From DAXETY01 sp051155755 (GTDB lineage: Bacteria > Desulfobacterota > Desulfobacteria > Desulfobacterales > SG8-13), in assembly GCA_051155755.1 (NCBI GenBank), contig DAXETY010000133.1, positions 1 to 23,920 on the forward strand: a stretch of 23,920 nucleotides of DNA, given 5' to 3'. The position numbers were made by a program, and so were the translations under genes. Shown here one piece after another: positions 13,659 through 22,095 of the stretch (within the stretch, counting starts at the first letter, position 1; every line of letters starts with the position of its first letter). The notes below the pieces were generated by a model. It searched no databases, was not told the origin of the DNA, and saw only the letters and a program-made list of their open reading frames with translations.

Positions 13659-14615
13659 ATGGAAAAACGCAGGATCGGAAATTCGGAGCTGGAAACGTCG
13701 CCGCTGGCCTTCGGCGGCAATGTCTTCGGCTGGACCGCCGGCGAGAGCATGTCGTTCAAGCTGCTGGATGCCTTCGTGGACGCCGGTTTCAACCTGATCG
13801 ACACGGCCGACGTCTATTCCCACTGGGCGCCCGGAAACAGCGGCGGCGAGTCGGAAACCGTCATCGGCAAGTGGCTGCAGCGCAGCGCCAAGCGGGATAA
13901 GGTCATCATTGCCACCAAGGTCGGCAAAGAAATGGGGCCGGATCGCAAGGGGCTTTCCAGCAACTACATGATAAAGGCAGTGGAAGATTCACTCAAACGC
14001 CTGCGAACCGACACCATCGATCTGTACCAATCCCATACCGACGACAACCAAACCCCCCTGGAAGAAACCCTGGCAAACTACGAACAGTTGATTCGGCAAG
14101 GCAAGGTCAGAGTGATCGGCGCGTCCAATTACACCGCCCGGCGCCTCGCCGAAGCGCTGGATGTCAGCCAGCAGCAGGGCTATCCCCGTTATGAAAGTCT
14201 GCAGCCGTTGTACAATCTTTACGAACGGGTCGATTTCGAAAAAGAACTTCAGCCCCTGTGCCAGGAACGGCATCTGGGAGTGTTGACCTATTTTTCCCTG
14301 GCCAGCGGGTTTCTCACCGGCAAGTACCGTTCGGAAGACGACCTGGCTGGCCGGGCCCGGGCCGAAATGGTGAAAAAATACCTGGATGGTCGGGGGCAGC
14401 GGATTCTAGCAGCGCTGGATCAGGTCGCACGACAGCAGGAGCTAACGCCGGCTACGGTCGCACTGGCCTGGCTGATCGCACAGCCCACCGTTACGGCTCC
14501 CATCGCCAGCGCCACCGATCTGGAACAGTTAAACACCCTGATCGAGGCCACCACCGTTACCTTGACGCCGTCATCACTGGCTTTGCTGGACGAGGCCAGT
14601 GCCTACCACTCCTGA
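13659..14615 (+). CDS. Aldo/keto reductase
   Basis: This is a 318-residue NAD(P)H-dependent oxidoreductase with a TIM-barrel fold. The catalytic tetrad is complete: Asp48 and Tyr53 (DTADVY), Lys87 (IATKVG) and His126 (YQSHTDD). Further family segments are GKVRVIGASNYTARRLAEAL and the cofactor-phosphate region PTVTAPIASATDLEQLNTLI. Overall it is like the YajO/IolS-type reductases that reduce aldehydes or ketones; the physiological substrate is unknown. The ATG at 13659 is preferred: AAAGGA lies eight bases upstream and MEKRRIGNSEL is the canonical first strand. Two other in-frame ATGs lie within 18 bases upstream. Confidence 0.93.
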   Translation: MEKRRIGNSELETSPLAFGGNVFGWTAGESMSFKLLDAFVDAGFNLIDTADVYSHWAPGNSGGESETVIGKWLQRSAKRDKVIIATKVGKEMGPDRKGLSSNYMIKAVEDSLKRLRTDTIDLYQSHTDDNQTPLEETLANYEQLIRQGKVRVIGASNYTARRLAEALDVSQQQGYPRYESLQPLYNLYERVDFEKELQPLCQERHLGVLTYFSLASGFLTGKYRSEDDLAGRARAEMVKKYLDGRGQRILAALDQVARQQELTPATVALAWLIAQPTVTAPIASATDLEQLNTLIEATTVTLTPSSLALLDEASAYHS

Positions 14616-14662
14616 CATGGACCTTCGAGAAGGCGGAATCCACCGGCCTAAAACCCGCTTCT

Positions 14663-15049
14663 CTAAGCAATGACAGCGTCTTCCCCGGTTAGCAGGTCGC
14701 GCAGGATGGAGCGGTGACAGCGCTGTTCATCGGCACAGTAGCAGCCCACCGAAAAGTCGGTCTGCCGGGAGAGTGCTGCAAAGAGTTCGAGCAGGCGCTT
14801 GTTTTCGGGCCGTTTCATCTCGGCTCGATAGCTTCGCTCAAATTGCCGCCAGGACCGGTCGTCTTCAATCGGCCGGAAGCGTTTGAGCAGCGCTTCACTG
14901 GGGGCCAGGTTCGGAAACCATACATCGAAGAAATTTCGTGAGGCCCATTCGGATTTCGGAATTCCGCGCGGCGGCCGCCGCACCGTACCGACCCGCAAGC
15001 CCTCGCCTTCTTGGCGCGGATTTCCCAGACGTACAATCGAAATGGCCAT
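14663..15049 (-). CDS. DUF488 family protein
   Basis: This 128-residue protein is of the DUF488 family (YeaO-like), small soluble proteins of unknown activity. Seen features are the start MAISIVRLGNPRQEGEGLRV, a middle segment WASRNFFDVWFPNLAPSEAL and the characteristic cysteine/histidine block VGCYCADEQRCHRSIL near the C-terminus, where CYC and CHR probably form the active or metal site. The ATG at 15049 follows GGAGATGG and places the start at the conserved first strand; an open extension upstream is not conserved in character. It is divergent from the lipocalin gene. Confidence 0.88.
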   Translation of the reverse strand: MAISIVRLGNPRQEGEGLRVGTVRRPPRGIPKSEWASRNFFDVWFPNLAPSEALLKRFRPIEDDRSWRQFERSYRAEMKRPENKRLLELFAALSRQTDFSVGCYCADEQRCHRSILRDLLTGEDAVIA

Positions 15050-15201
15050 TTTCCATCTCCCGCATATCGAAATGTTGCATCTACTTTGTGCGCCATGGGC
15101 CGGTATCAACAAACGAACCGGCTTGCATCGCAAACTTCCGTACTTACCATTGGCCTGATGCCAAAAACGTTCCCTCCGGTTTCGGCAGAAAAGGAGGTAA
15201 A

Positions 15202-15726
15202 ATGAAAGCCTTTGTCTGTTTATCTGTACTCGGCACAGTGATGATTTTGTCAGGGTGTCAAACCATGCCTCCGATTCAAACCGTAGAGCGCGTCGACATC
15301 GAACGCTTCATGGGGGACTGGTACGTGATTGCCCACATCCCGGCTTCGATCGAAAAGCAGGCCTACAATGCCGTGGAGTCCTATTCTTTGAACGAGGACG
15401 GCACCATCCAAACCACCTACACGTTCAACAAGGGAGGGCCCGACGGACCGCGGAAGGAATACCATCCAAAAGGTTTTGTTCGAGAAGGTTCGGCCAACGC
15501 GGTTTGGGGCATGCAGTTCATCTGGCCGTTCAAGGCCGAATACCGGATCATTTACCTCAACGAAGATTACACCCAGACCGTGATCGGCCGGACTCAGCGC
15601 GATTATCTCTGGATCATGGCTCGCAGCCCGTCGATTCCCGAAGACGACTATCAAAGGATACTCGATTTCGTGAAGTCCCAGGGATACGATGTGGGTGCCG
15701 TCCGAAAAGTACCGCATGAATCGTAA
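15202..15726 (+). CDS. blc: Outer-membrane lipocalin (Blc-like lipoprotein)
   Basis: This is a 174-residue bacterial lipocalin, an outer-membrane lipoprotein that binds fatty acids or lysophospholipids and is often stress-induced. The signal peptide ends in the lipobox LSGC with Cys19. The lipocalin motif GxW is FMGDWYVIAHIP (Trp40). The mid segment VWGMQFIWPFKAEYRIIYLN, then TVIGRTQRDYLWIMARSPSI and the end LDFVKSQGYDV match E. coli Blc. AAGGAGG stands five bases before the ATG at 15202. Upstream in-frame codons belong to the opposite-strand DUF488 region and are excluded. Confidence 0.94.
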   Translation: MKAFVCLSVLGTVMILSGCQTMPPIQTVERVDIERFMGDWYVIAHIPASIEKQAYNAVESYSLNEDGTIQTTYTFNKGGPDGPRKEYHPKGFVREGSANAVWGMQFIWPFKAEYRIIYLNEDYTQTVIGRTQRDYLWIMARSPSIPEDDYQRILDFVKSQGYDVGAVRKVPHES

Positions 15727-15786
15727 GCCCGGACCGCAATCGCCGATATTGCCGGAAAAATTTGCCATTACGAAGGATCGTATTTT

Positions 15787-15795
15787 TGCTACAAT
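15787..15795 (+). promoter_or_regulatory. Extended -10 promoter in front of element C
   Basis: TGCTACAAT (15787-15795) is an extended -10 box (TGnTATAAT type) in an AT-rich stretch. A matching -35 box is not obvious: TTGCCA at 15762 is 22 bases away. Initiation near 15802 would start transcription just ahead of structured element C. Confidence 0.5.
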
Positions 15796-15807
15796 CCTCC
15801 AGGGCCG

Positions 15808-15933
15808 TCAATAACCACCCGCGAAGCGGGTGGCTTGAATTTTCGGCCATAGGCTGAAAATACAGATGCACACTTTTTTGCTTCGATGTTGAACTTGAGC
15901 CGGGTGCATAGCACCCGGTTTGGGCAAGAATCA
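15808..15933 (+). ncRNA. Dispersed structured element, copy C (HEARO/omega-RNA-like)
   Basis: The head (ATAACCACCCGC, GAAG, GCGGGTGGCTTGAAT) is nearly identical to copy B. The second hairpin has an unrelated sequence but an intact 10-bp stem with one G-T pair (ATTTTCGGCC, loop ATA, GGCTGAAAAT; 15839-15861). The tail has GCTTCGATGTTGAACTTG, a perfect 8-bp hairpin CCGGGTGC/GCACCCGG (15900-15918) and TTTGGGCAAGAATCA. Conserved pairing with changed bases points to a functional RNA. An extended -10 promoter lies directly upstream; the MT-A70 gene starts 74 bases downstream. Confidence 0.55.
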
Positions 15934-16007
15934 ATCAGATTTTCGCATCGAGCCAATTCAAATTTTGACGACTTCCTCAAGCATTTGAAAACTTACAAGG
16001 AAATTTG

Positions 16008-16637
16008 ATGGCAGCCGACCTCGATCCGGCGCAGGATTTTCGTGAAAAAGTCCAGGGCCGCTTCGGTACGATTCTGGCCGACCCGCCCTGGCGCTTTTCG
16101 AATCGAACCGGCAAAATGGCCCCCGAGCACAAACGGTTGAATCGTTACAGCACCCTGATATTCGAAGATATCAAGGGCTTGCCTGTGGCGGAGGTCGCCG
16201 CCGAACAAAGTCACCTGTATCTTTGGGTGCCCAATGCCCTTCTGGCCGAGGCCCTGCAGGTGATGCAATCCTGGGGGTTTGGCTACAAAACCAATCTTAT
16301 CTGGCACAAAATCCGCAAAGACGGGGAACCGGACGGCCGGGGAGTGGGCTTTTATTTTCGCAACACCACCGAAATGGTCCTGTTCGGCGTGCGGGGAAAA
16401 CTGCGCACGTTCGCCCCCGGCCGCACCCAGGTCAACATCATCAAATCCAGAAAGCGCGAACATTCTCGAAAACCGGACGAGTTATATGATATCATTGAAA
16501 AATGCAGTCCGGGCCCTTTTCTGGAATTGTTTGCCCGCGGACCCCGCAGGAACTGGACGATGTGGGGCAACGAATCCGAGAATTACAAACCCAGTTGGCC
16601 CACCTATGCGTTCCACTCCCAGGCAACCGAAAAGTGA
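16008..16637 (+). CDS. MT-A70 family DNA N6-adenine methyltransferase
   Basis: This is a 209-residue MT-A70-type methyltransferase that transfers a methyl group from S-adenosylmethionine to adenine N6. The catalytic DPPW is at residues 25-28 (FGTILADPPWRF). It is followed by HLYLWVPNALLAEALQVM, then GFGYKTNLIWHKI and the SAM-pocket end GPFLELFARGPRRNWTMWGN. Such proteins are often phage-derived or solitary methylases; no restriction endonuclease gene is adjacent. The ATG at 16008 has AAGGA about seven bases upstream. It is preceded by structured element C and followed 43 bases later by a TPM-domain gene on the same strand. Confidence 0.93.
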   Translation: MAADLDPAQDFREKVQGRFGTILADPPWRFSNRTGKMAPEHKRLNRYSTLIFEDIKGLPVAEVAAEQSHLYLWVPNALLAEALQVMQSWGFGYKTNLIWHKIRKDGEPDGRGVGFYFRNTTEMVLFGVRGKLRTFAPGRTQVNIIKSRKREHSRKPDELYDIIEKCSPGPFLELFARGPRRNWTMWGNESENYKPSWPTYAFHSQATEK

Positions 16638-16680
16638 TCCGGCTCTGCAGGCGTCGCAAACCGGACAAGGGAAATCAGCC

Positions 16681-17730
16681 ATGGTTCGACAGGAAACCGG
16701 TCCTTTCGGCCATATGGCGGTCGTGCTGCTGCTGGGCGCACTGGTCGCCGGTTGGGCCTGTTCCAGCAGTCCCGTCTTTGTCGATGACCGTGCCGCGCTG
16801 CTCAGCACCACCGAACGAGACCGTCTTTCCCGAATGTGCCGCGCCTTGCTCGAAGACCTGGACATTCATATCCTGACCGTCATTCTGGCATCCAGTCCGA
16901 CCGACCTGGATGCCGAAGCGGTGAAGGTTTTCGAAAAAACCCGGCTGGGCGTTCAAACCGGATCCGCACGCGGACTGCTGTTCCTGGTGGACCCGACCGG
17001 GGGCCGGGTGCGGCTGGAGGTGGGCTACGACCTGGAAGCCGTCTTCACCGATGCGTTTGTCGGCTACATTGAACGCAGCCAGATGGTGCCGTTCTTCCAA
17101 ACCGGACGCGTCGGGGCGGGAGTGGAGGCAACGGTGGAGCTGCTGGTGGGTCGCGCCATGGGGGACGATCGCTTTGCGGAAACCACCGCCGACCGACCGG
17201 CGCCGCAAGACGACGAACACCTCTCCGGCGGCGCCGGGGCCCGCACCGATGTCGAAATCGGCGCGGGGGCGGCGGATAAAACTTCGGCTCGACCCGGAGA
17301 ATATACAGCGCAGCCCACGCCGCAGGGGACCCTGGACACCTACATGCAGGTGCTGCGCCGACATGTCACCGATCCGGAACTGGGCATTTATACGGCCGAC
17401 ACGCGCGCATTTTTCCGCCGGTGGCTGGTCACCGCTGCCCAGCAGGACAACGAGCTCAATAAGTTGGAAAGCACCCGCGGCAGCCAACAGACCTTGTTAT
17501 CCGGTGATCTGGCCGTCATCCGGTTTCCCCTCGGCAATCGGCAGGCCTGTCCGTATTTCTTCCGCCGCGGCGCCCAAGGATGGATGCTCGATTTTGCCGC
17601 CATGAGCCGCTGGATCGGCTTTAACCATAAAAACCAGTGGTTTTTTCGTGCCACCGAGCATCCGTTCATGTTTGCCTTTGACGATGTGGTCTTCGACCGG
17701 CACGGGTTTCCGCATCCGCCCCCGGAATAG
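16681..17730 (+). CDS. TPM-domain exported protein with extra C-terminal domain
   Basis: This is a 349-residue protein with an N-terminal hydrophobic export segment (about 12-27, MAVVLLLGALVAGWAC; the Cys could be a non-standard lipidation site). It is followed by a TPM domain at about 35-165: VDDRAALLSTTERDRLSRMC, then ARGLLFLVDPTGGRVRLEVGYDLEAVFTDA. TPM domains occur in photosystem II repair factors and in envelope proteins of unclear biochemical role. Residues about 165-215 are a low-complexity linker. The last 135 residues (LDTYMQVLRRHVTDPELGIY onward) are a separate domain that I do not recognise. The start at 16681 has AAGGG upstream. Confidence 0.82.
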   Translation: MVRQETGPFGHMAVVLLLGALVAGWACSSSPVFVDDRAALLSTTERDRLSRMCRALLEDLDIHILTVILASSPTDLDAEAVKVFEKTRLGVQTGSARGLLFLVDPTGGRVRLEVGYDLEAVFTDAFVGYIERSQMVPFFQTGRVGAGVEATVELLVGRAMGDDRFAETTADRPAPQDDEHLSGGAGARTDVEIGAGAADKTSARPGEYTAQPTPQGTLDTYMQVLRRHVTDPELGIYTADTRAFFRRWLVTAAQQDNELNKLESTRGSQQTLLSGDLAVIRFPLGNRQACPYFFRRGAQGWMLDFAAMSRWIGFNHKNQWFFRATEHPFMFAFDDVVFDRHGFPHPPPE

Positions 17731-17852
17731 CAGCCGCCCGGTCCGGACAACACCTTTCCGGTGGTCGAGTTTGCCAGACCGGACGCCATGCAGCCGATCT
17801 TGGAAATGGGTGGGAATCCGCCGAAACAGAACCATCTCTGGATAAGCACACG

Positions 17853-18767
17853 TCAGTTTTTCAGCTCGTAGACCGCCGACAACGGATCGACATCCCGGCA
17901 TTTTTGCTCGAGCTGATGCACCATGCGCTGGACGGCTTCCCTGCTCAGCGAACGGGGTTGAATGTGCCTGAAAAGGGAGCCGAACTGTTTGGGATTGACC
18001 ACCGAAATGCCGTCGGCCGAGGTGCGCTTGACAAACCAGCCCGGCAGGGCCACGATCGCCCGTACTGCCACCGGCTCACCGACGGCGCTGCCGATCCAGC
18101 CCGACAGCCACTTTGCCTGTCTTTCGGCCTGTTCGATGGTCCGGGTGTCGGTGCCCTGCGGGAAATACAGCATCCGGCCGTTGTACTCGACGGTGGCGTC
18201 CTGCAGGCGATTTTTGCCGTTCGGTTTGGAGCGGGCCTTGGTTTCCACGGCAAAGACCCCCCGGGGGCCGACCACCACATGGTCGATGTTGAAGCCGTCG
18301 GCCGGGACATCGTGGTAGATGTAATAGCCTTCCCGTATGAGATCGTTGAGCGCCTGGCCCACGGCCACCTCACCATCGTAGCCGAGCCGCTTGCGCCGGC
18401 GCTGCGGCATCAGTTTCGCCATTCGAAACAGGCTGTATCCGATCATGGCCGCTGAGGCCAGGGCCAGCAAACCGAGACCGACGGGGGTCAACGGTTTGCG
18501 GCCGAAGTAAAGCCAGGAAATGTAGGCGGAATACAGCGTGAGCGGGCCCAGGAAAAGATAGGCCGCATAAAGGGTTATCTCCTCACTCAAGGCGTCGATT
18601 TCTTTCAGGAGCGACTGCCCCGGCGCCCGCAGCAAACCCTGGGTGAACGGCAGGCGACGGTTTTTGGCGCGATACTGTCGCCGAACCAGGAACAAGAACA
18701 GCGAGAAAATCAAGAACAGCGAACCGATCAGGATCAACGTCGGATTGAACAGAATCAATGGCTCCAC
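17853..18767 (-). CDS. Membrane-anchored NERD-domain protein
   Basis: This is a 304-residue protein with an N-terminal helix (LILIGSLFLIFSLFLFLVRR), two further hydrophobic segments (about 70-125) and a cytoplasmic NERD (nuclease-related) domain at about 140-260. The nuclease-like motif is complete: Asp at about 160 in FNIDHVVVGPRGVFAVETKA, with E-x-K at about 174-176. This predicts a metal-dependent nuclease-type fold; activity has rarely been shown. The start is GTG at 18767 with GGGAG upstream. An in-frame ATG at 18839 lies inside the -35 box of a good promoter and is excluded. It is divergent from the HerA-like gene. Confidence 0.85.
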   Translation of the reverse strand: MEPLILFNPTLILIGSLFLIFSLFLFLVRRQYRAKNRRLPFTQGLLRAPGQSLLKEIDALSEEITLYAAYLFLGPLTLYSAYISWLYFGRKPLTPVGLGLLALASAAMIGYSLFRMAKLMPQRRRKRLGYDGEVAVGQALNDLIREGYYIYHDVPADGFNIDHVVVGPRGVFAVETKARSKPNGKNRLQDATVEYNGRMLYFPQGTDTRTIEQAERQAKWLSGWIGSAVGEPVAVRAIVALPGWFVKRTSADGISVVNPKQFGSLFRHIQPRSLSREAVQRMVHQLEQKCRDVDPLSAVYELKN

Positions 18768-18810
18768 GGCACACTCCCGGCTCAAATTACAGATGCGAAA
18801 CAGAGGTTGT

Positions 18811-18839
18811 ATTTTATCATTTTCGGCTTTAATTCTCAA
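18811..18839 (-). promoter_or_regulatory. Sigma70 promoter of the NERD-domain gene
   Basis: On the minus strand TTGAGA (18839-18834) and TAAAAT (18816-18811) are separated by exactly 17 bases in an AT-rich region. Initiation near 18804 supports the GTG start at 18767. Confidence 0.75.
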
Positions 18840-19017
18840 TTCGAATTTAAAAATAGCGATAAATTAATATAAAAATTTCAATGTTTTAAGATCAAACCCC
18901 AGCTGGCCGAAACCGCTTCCATCACCGAGAAATTTTCTGTCCGCGGCCAAAACCATCGTACTTGCTTCGGCCGGAAATATTTTCAGGCCATATGGATCGG
19001 AACGCCGCCCGTCTTCG

Positions 19018-19035
19018 TATCAACCGGTGTTGATA
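19018..19035. promoter_or_regulatory. Dyad-symmetric site upstream of the HerA-like gene
   Basis: TATCAAC and GTTGATA form perfect 7-base inverted arms around CGGT, about 100 bases before the HerA-like start and 215 bases from the divergent NERD promoter. The spacing fits an operator for a dimeric regulator. No regulator is known. Confidence 0.4.
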
Positions 19036-19131
19036 ATGACTCGGTCCGGAAAGACCGGCAATCGGGCCCTGCATCGACCGGCTGATCAACGGGGAGTAAA
19101 CCGTGGCAATGGCCATGTAGGAGACGTAGCA

Positions 19132-21546
19132 ATGAACGCTTATGAAAAACTGGGATTGTTCTACCTGGGCAAAAGGCTGGAGGCCGCCACCGGCAAACGC
19201 GGCAGCCAGCCGCTGCTTTACGACGCCAGAGACCTGCTGACCCATGCCGTCATCATCGGCATGACCGGCAGCGGGAAAACCGGACTGGGCATCGCCTTAC
19301 TGGAAGAAGCCCTGATCGACAACATCCCGATCATCGCCATCGATCCCAAGGGCGACCTGCCCAATTTGCTGCTGCAGTTCCCCCAATTGCGAGCCGAAGA
19401 CTTTCAGCCCTGGATTCAACCGGCGGATGCGTTGCGGCAGGGATTGTCCGTGGAACAACTGGCGGTGCAGACCGCCGGCTTGTGGGGCAAGGGTCTGGCT
19501 GACTGGGATCAGTCGGCCGAACGGATTGCCCGCCTGCAGGCGGCTTGCGAGGGCGCAGTGTACACCCCGGGCAGCACTGCCGGAAGGCCGGTCGGCATAC
19601 TGCGCAGCTTCGCAGCCCCCGCACCGGAGATTCGTCATGACCCGGACTTTTATCGGGAGCGGATCCAATCCACCACCACGGCCCTGTTGACCTTACTGGG
19701 GATCGATGCCGATCCTCTGACCAGTCGGGAGCACATCCTGCTGGCCAATATTTTCGATCAACTCTGGAGCGTTGGACGCAACACGGACCTGGCCGGTTTG
19801 ATCCGCGACATCCAGCAGCCGCCCGTCGAACGTATCGGCGTCATGGACCTCGAATCCTTTTATCCCGCCGGCGAGCGGTTCCAGCTGGCGCTGCGTCTCA
19901 ATAATCTGCTGGCGGCGCCGGGCTTCGAGACCTGGCTTGCCGGGGATCCCCTGGATATCGAATCGATGCTGTATGCCGCCGATGGGCGTCCCCGTGCGGT
20001 CATCTTTTCCATCAGCCATCTTTCCGATGCCGAGCGCATGTTTTTCGTTTCATTGCTTTTAGGGGAAGTGCTCGCCTGGATGCGGAAGCAACCGGGAACT
20101 TCCAGCCTTCGCGCTCTGCTTTACATGGATGAAATCCACGGATACTTCCCACCGGTCAAGAACCCGCCGTCCAAGATGCCGCTGCTGACGCTCCTGAAGC
20201 AGGCCCGCGCCTACGGACTGGGGGTGGTGCTGTCCACCCAGAATCCGGTCGACCTGGACTATAAAGGTCTTTCCAACACGGGCACCTGGTTCATCGGCCG
20301 GCTTCAGACCGAAAACGACCGGGATCGAGTGATGGCCGGCCTCCAGGGAACGGCCGCCGGCAAAGAATACGAAAGTCAACGCGTCGAAGAAATGCTCTCG
20401 ACGCTGGGCAAGCGCAAGTTTCTGCTGCACAGCGTGCACGCCTCGGAACCGTTACTGTTCGAAACCCGCTGGGTACTCTCTTATCTGGCCGGTCCGATGA
20501 CCCGCGAGCAGATCAAGCGGATTTATAGCGGTCAATTGGCCACGACACCCGCCATACCTGAGCCGGTTTCCGGACCGCTTTCCGGAGAGATCGGCTTGGC
20601 GGCCGCCGAGCCGCCGCTCATGCCACCAGGTGTGCCGGTGTTTTACCTGCCGGCTTCCGGTGCCGGCAAAGCACTGACCTACCTTCCCGCCGTGGGAGGA
20701 TGGACGGAAATTCGATATTTCAGCGCGCGCCAAGGTGTCGATGAATTCCGCACACATGCGCTGGCCGCCCCATTGGCGGAAGGCACGGTAAGCCACGATT
20801 GGAACGATGCACTGATGCTGTCTGCCGGGCCGTCCGATCTGGCAGTCGAACCGATGGCCGGTGCGGTCTTCAGCCCGCTCCCGACCGAAGCCCGAAACGT
20901 CGACGCCTATCCAAAATGGAATCGGGAATACCTGCGCTGGGTGCGGCAGAACCGCCCCCTGGTGCTGCTGCGTAGCAAACGATTCGATCTGGTTTCAAGG
21001 CCGCAAGAATCCGAGACCGCTTTCCGGGCCCGCCTGTCCCAGGCGGCACGCGAGCAAAGGGACCTGGCGGTGGAGAAACTTCGCAACAAATATGCCGACC
21101 GCTACCGCACGCTCAGGGATCGACTGATGCGGGCCGAGCAGGCCCTCGAACGCGAACAGGATCAGGTGAAAGCCAAGAAAATGGAAAGCGTGGTTTCTTT
21201 CGGGGCGGCGATTCTCGGCGCTTTTTTAGGCCGCCGGGGCACCGGCACCGTTTCGCGGGTTGGAACGGCCGTAAAGTCGGCCGGGCGTCTTGGAAAAGAG
21301 CAGCAGGATGTCGAACGCGCCCGGGAAACGGTGGCAGCCGTCAAACAGCAGATGGCCGAGCTGGAAACCCGCGTGCACGAAGAGATCGAGAAACTGGAAA
21401 ACAGCCATGATCCGGCCACCGAAACGCTGCAGGAACTGCGTATCAATGCCCGCAGTAGCGATATCGTTTTGAAGGCTTTCGGCCTGCTGTGGCTGCCGTA
21501 TCGTCGCAGCCCGAGTGGTGGGATGGAGCCCGACTGGCAGCGCTGA
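19132..21546 (+). CDS. HerA-like ATP-binding protein with C-terminal coiled coil
   Basis: This is an 804-residue ATPase of the HerA/FtsK superfamily. Walker A is GMTGSGKT (43-50), next to AIDPKGDLPNLLLQFPQL. Walker B is LLYMDEIHGYFPP (near 328-340), followed by LLTLLKQARAYGLGVVLSTQNPVDLDYKGL, the HerA sensor region, and TWFIGRLQTENDRDRVMAGL. The C-terminal third contains charged helices that look like coiled coil (about 655-690 and 720-765), broken by a glycine-rich hydrophobic patch (SFGAAILGAFLG). It is longer than YjgR-type (DUF853) relatives of about 500 residues. The ATG at 19132 has AGGAG eight bases upstream. The neighbouring divergent gene encodes a NERD nuclease-like protein. Confidence 0.9.
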   Translation: MNAYEKLGLFYLGKRLEAATGKRGSQPLLYDARDLLTHAVIIGMTGSGKTGLGIALLEEALIDNIPIIAIDPKGDLPNLLLQFPQLRAEDFQPWIQPADALRQGLSVEQLAVQTAGLWGKGLADWDQSAERIARLQAACEGAVYTPGSTAGRPVGILRSFAAPAPEIRHDPDFYRERIQSTTTALLTLLGIDADPLTSREHILLANIFDQLWSVGRNTDLAGLIRDIQQPPVERIGVMDLESFYPAGERFQLALRLNNLLAAPGFETWLAGDPLDIESMLYAADGRPRAVIFSISHLSDAERMFFVSLLLGEVLAWMRKQPGTSSLRALLYMDEIHGYFPPVKNPPSKMPLLTLLKQARAYGLGVVLSTQNPVDLDYKGLSNTGTWFIGRLQTENDRDRVMAGLQGTAAGKEYESQRVEEMLSTLGKRKFLLHSVHASEPLLFETRWVLSYLAGPMTREQIKRIYSGQLATTPAIPEPVSGPLSGEIGLAAAEPPLMPPGVPVFYLPASGAGKALTYLPAVGGWTEIRYFSARQGVDEFRTHALAAPLAEGTVSHDWNDALMLSAGPSDLAVEPMAGAVFSPLPTEARNVDAYPKWNREYLRWVRQNRPLVLLRSKRFDLVSRPQESETAFRARLSQAAREQRDLAVEKLRNKYADRYRTLRDRLMRAEQALEREQDQVKAKKMESVVSFGAAILGAFLGRRGTGTVSRVGTAVKSAGRLGKEQQDVERARETVAAVKQQMAELETRVHEEIEKLENSHDPATETLQELRINARSSDIVLKAFGLLWLPYRRSPSGGMEPDWQR

Positions 21547-21690
21547 ACGACCCGAGCACGCGTTGGAGGAAGCTCTCCAATGCGCAATATCGGTAAACCG
21601 CAGGCGTTTTGGATGGGTGATGGCCGATATCGACGACCTGTATCTTACACAGAATCAACGCCAATCCAGGTGGAAAAGGAGGACCGTATA

Positions 21691-22095
21691 ATGGCAAAAC
21701 TCGTGTCATTGGCCTTATTGATCGGCATCGCGGGCTGCGCGGCCACAACCCCGGCCTCCAAGGAGGCGGATTTGATCGGGCGTTGGCATATCGAATCCAT
21801 CGGCGATCGCCCGGTCATCGACCGCAGCCCGGCCGCAATCGAGTTCACAAACGAGGGGCGCGCCGGCGGAAATGCGAGCTGCAACCGCTTTACGGGTGCC
21901 TACACGCTGTCGGGATCGGAACTTTCCTTCGGCCCGCTGGCCACGACGAAAATGATGTGCCCGGACGCCTTGATGGATCAGGAAATACGGTTTCTGGCAG
22001 CGCTGGAACGGATTGCCGGGGTGCAAATCCAGCAAGGGCTTCTGATACTGCAGGATGAAAACGGGGAGACGGTAATTACGGCATCGCGGCAATAA
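21691..22095 (+). CDS. META-domain (HslJ-like) lipoprotein
   Basis: This is a 134-residue lipoprotein with signal MAKLVSLALLIGIAGC (lipobox IAGC, Cys16) and one META domain. Seen in order are LIGRWHIESIGDRPV, the signature GGNASCNRFTGAY (61-67 NASCNRF), FGPLATTKMMCPDALMDQE and a final LLILQDENGETVITASRQ. META domains are found in heat-shock protein HslJ and in secreted or motility-linked lipoproteins; function is mostly unknown. AAAGGAGG precedes the ATG at 21691. The domain is full length. It follows the HerA-like gene by 144 bases on the same strand. Confidence 0.92.
   Translation: MAKLVSLALLIGIAGCAATTPASKEADLIGRWHIESIGDRPVIDRSPAAIEFTNEGRAGGNASCNRFTGAYTLSGSELSFGPLATTKMMCPDALMDQEIRFLAALERIAGVQIQQGLLILQDENGETVITASRQ

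Noticed and set aside
16279..16680. In-frame extension of the TPM gene into the MT-A70 gene
   Set aside because: It overlaps the MT-A70 coding region in another frame; the export segment and ribosome site fit the start at 16681.
19027..19131. Upstream ATG of the HerA-like frame
   Set aside because: No ribosome site and unconserved residues; AGGAG precedes the ATG at 19132.
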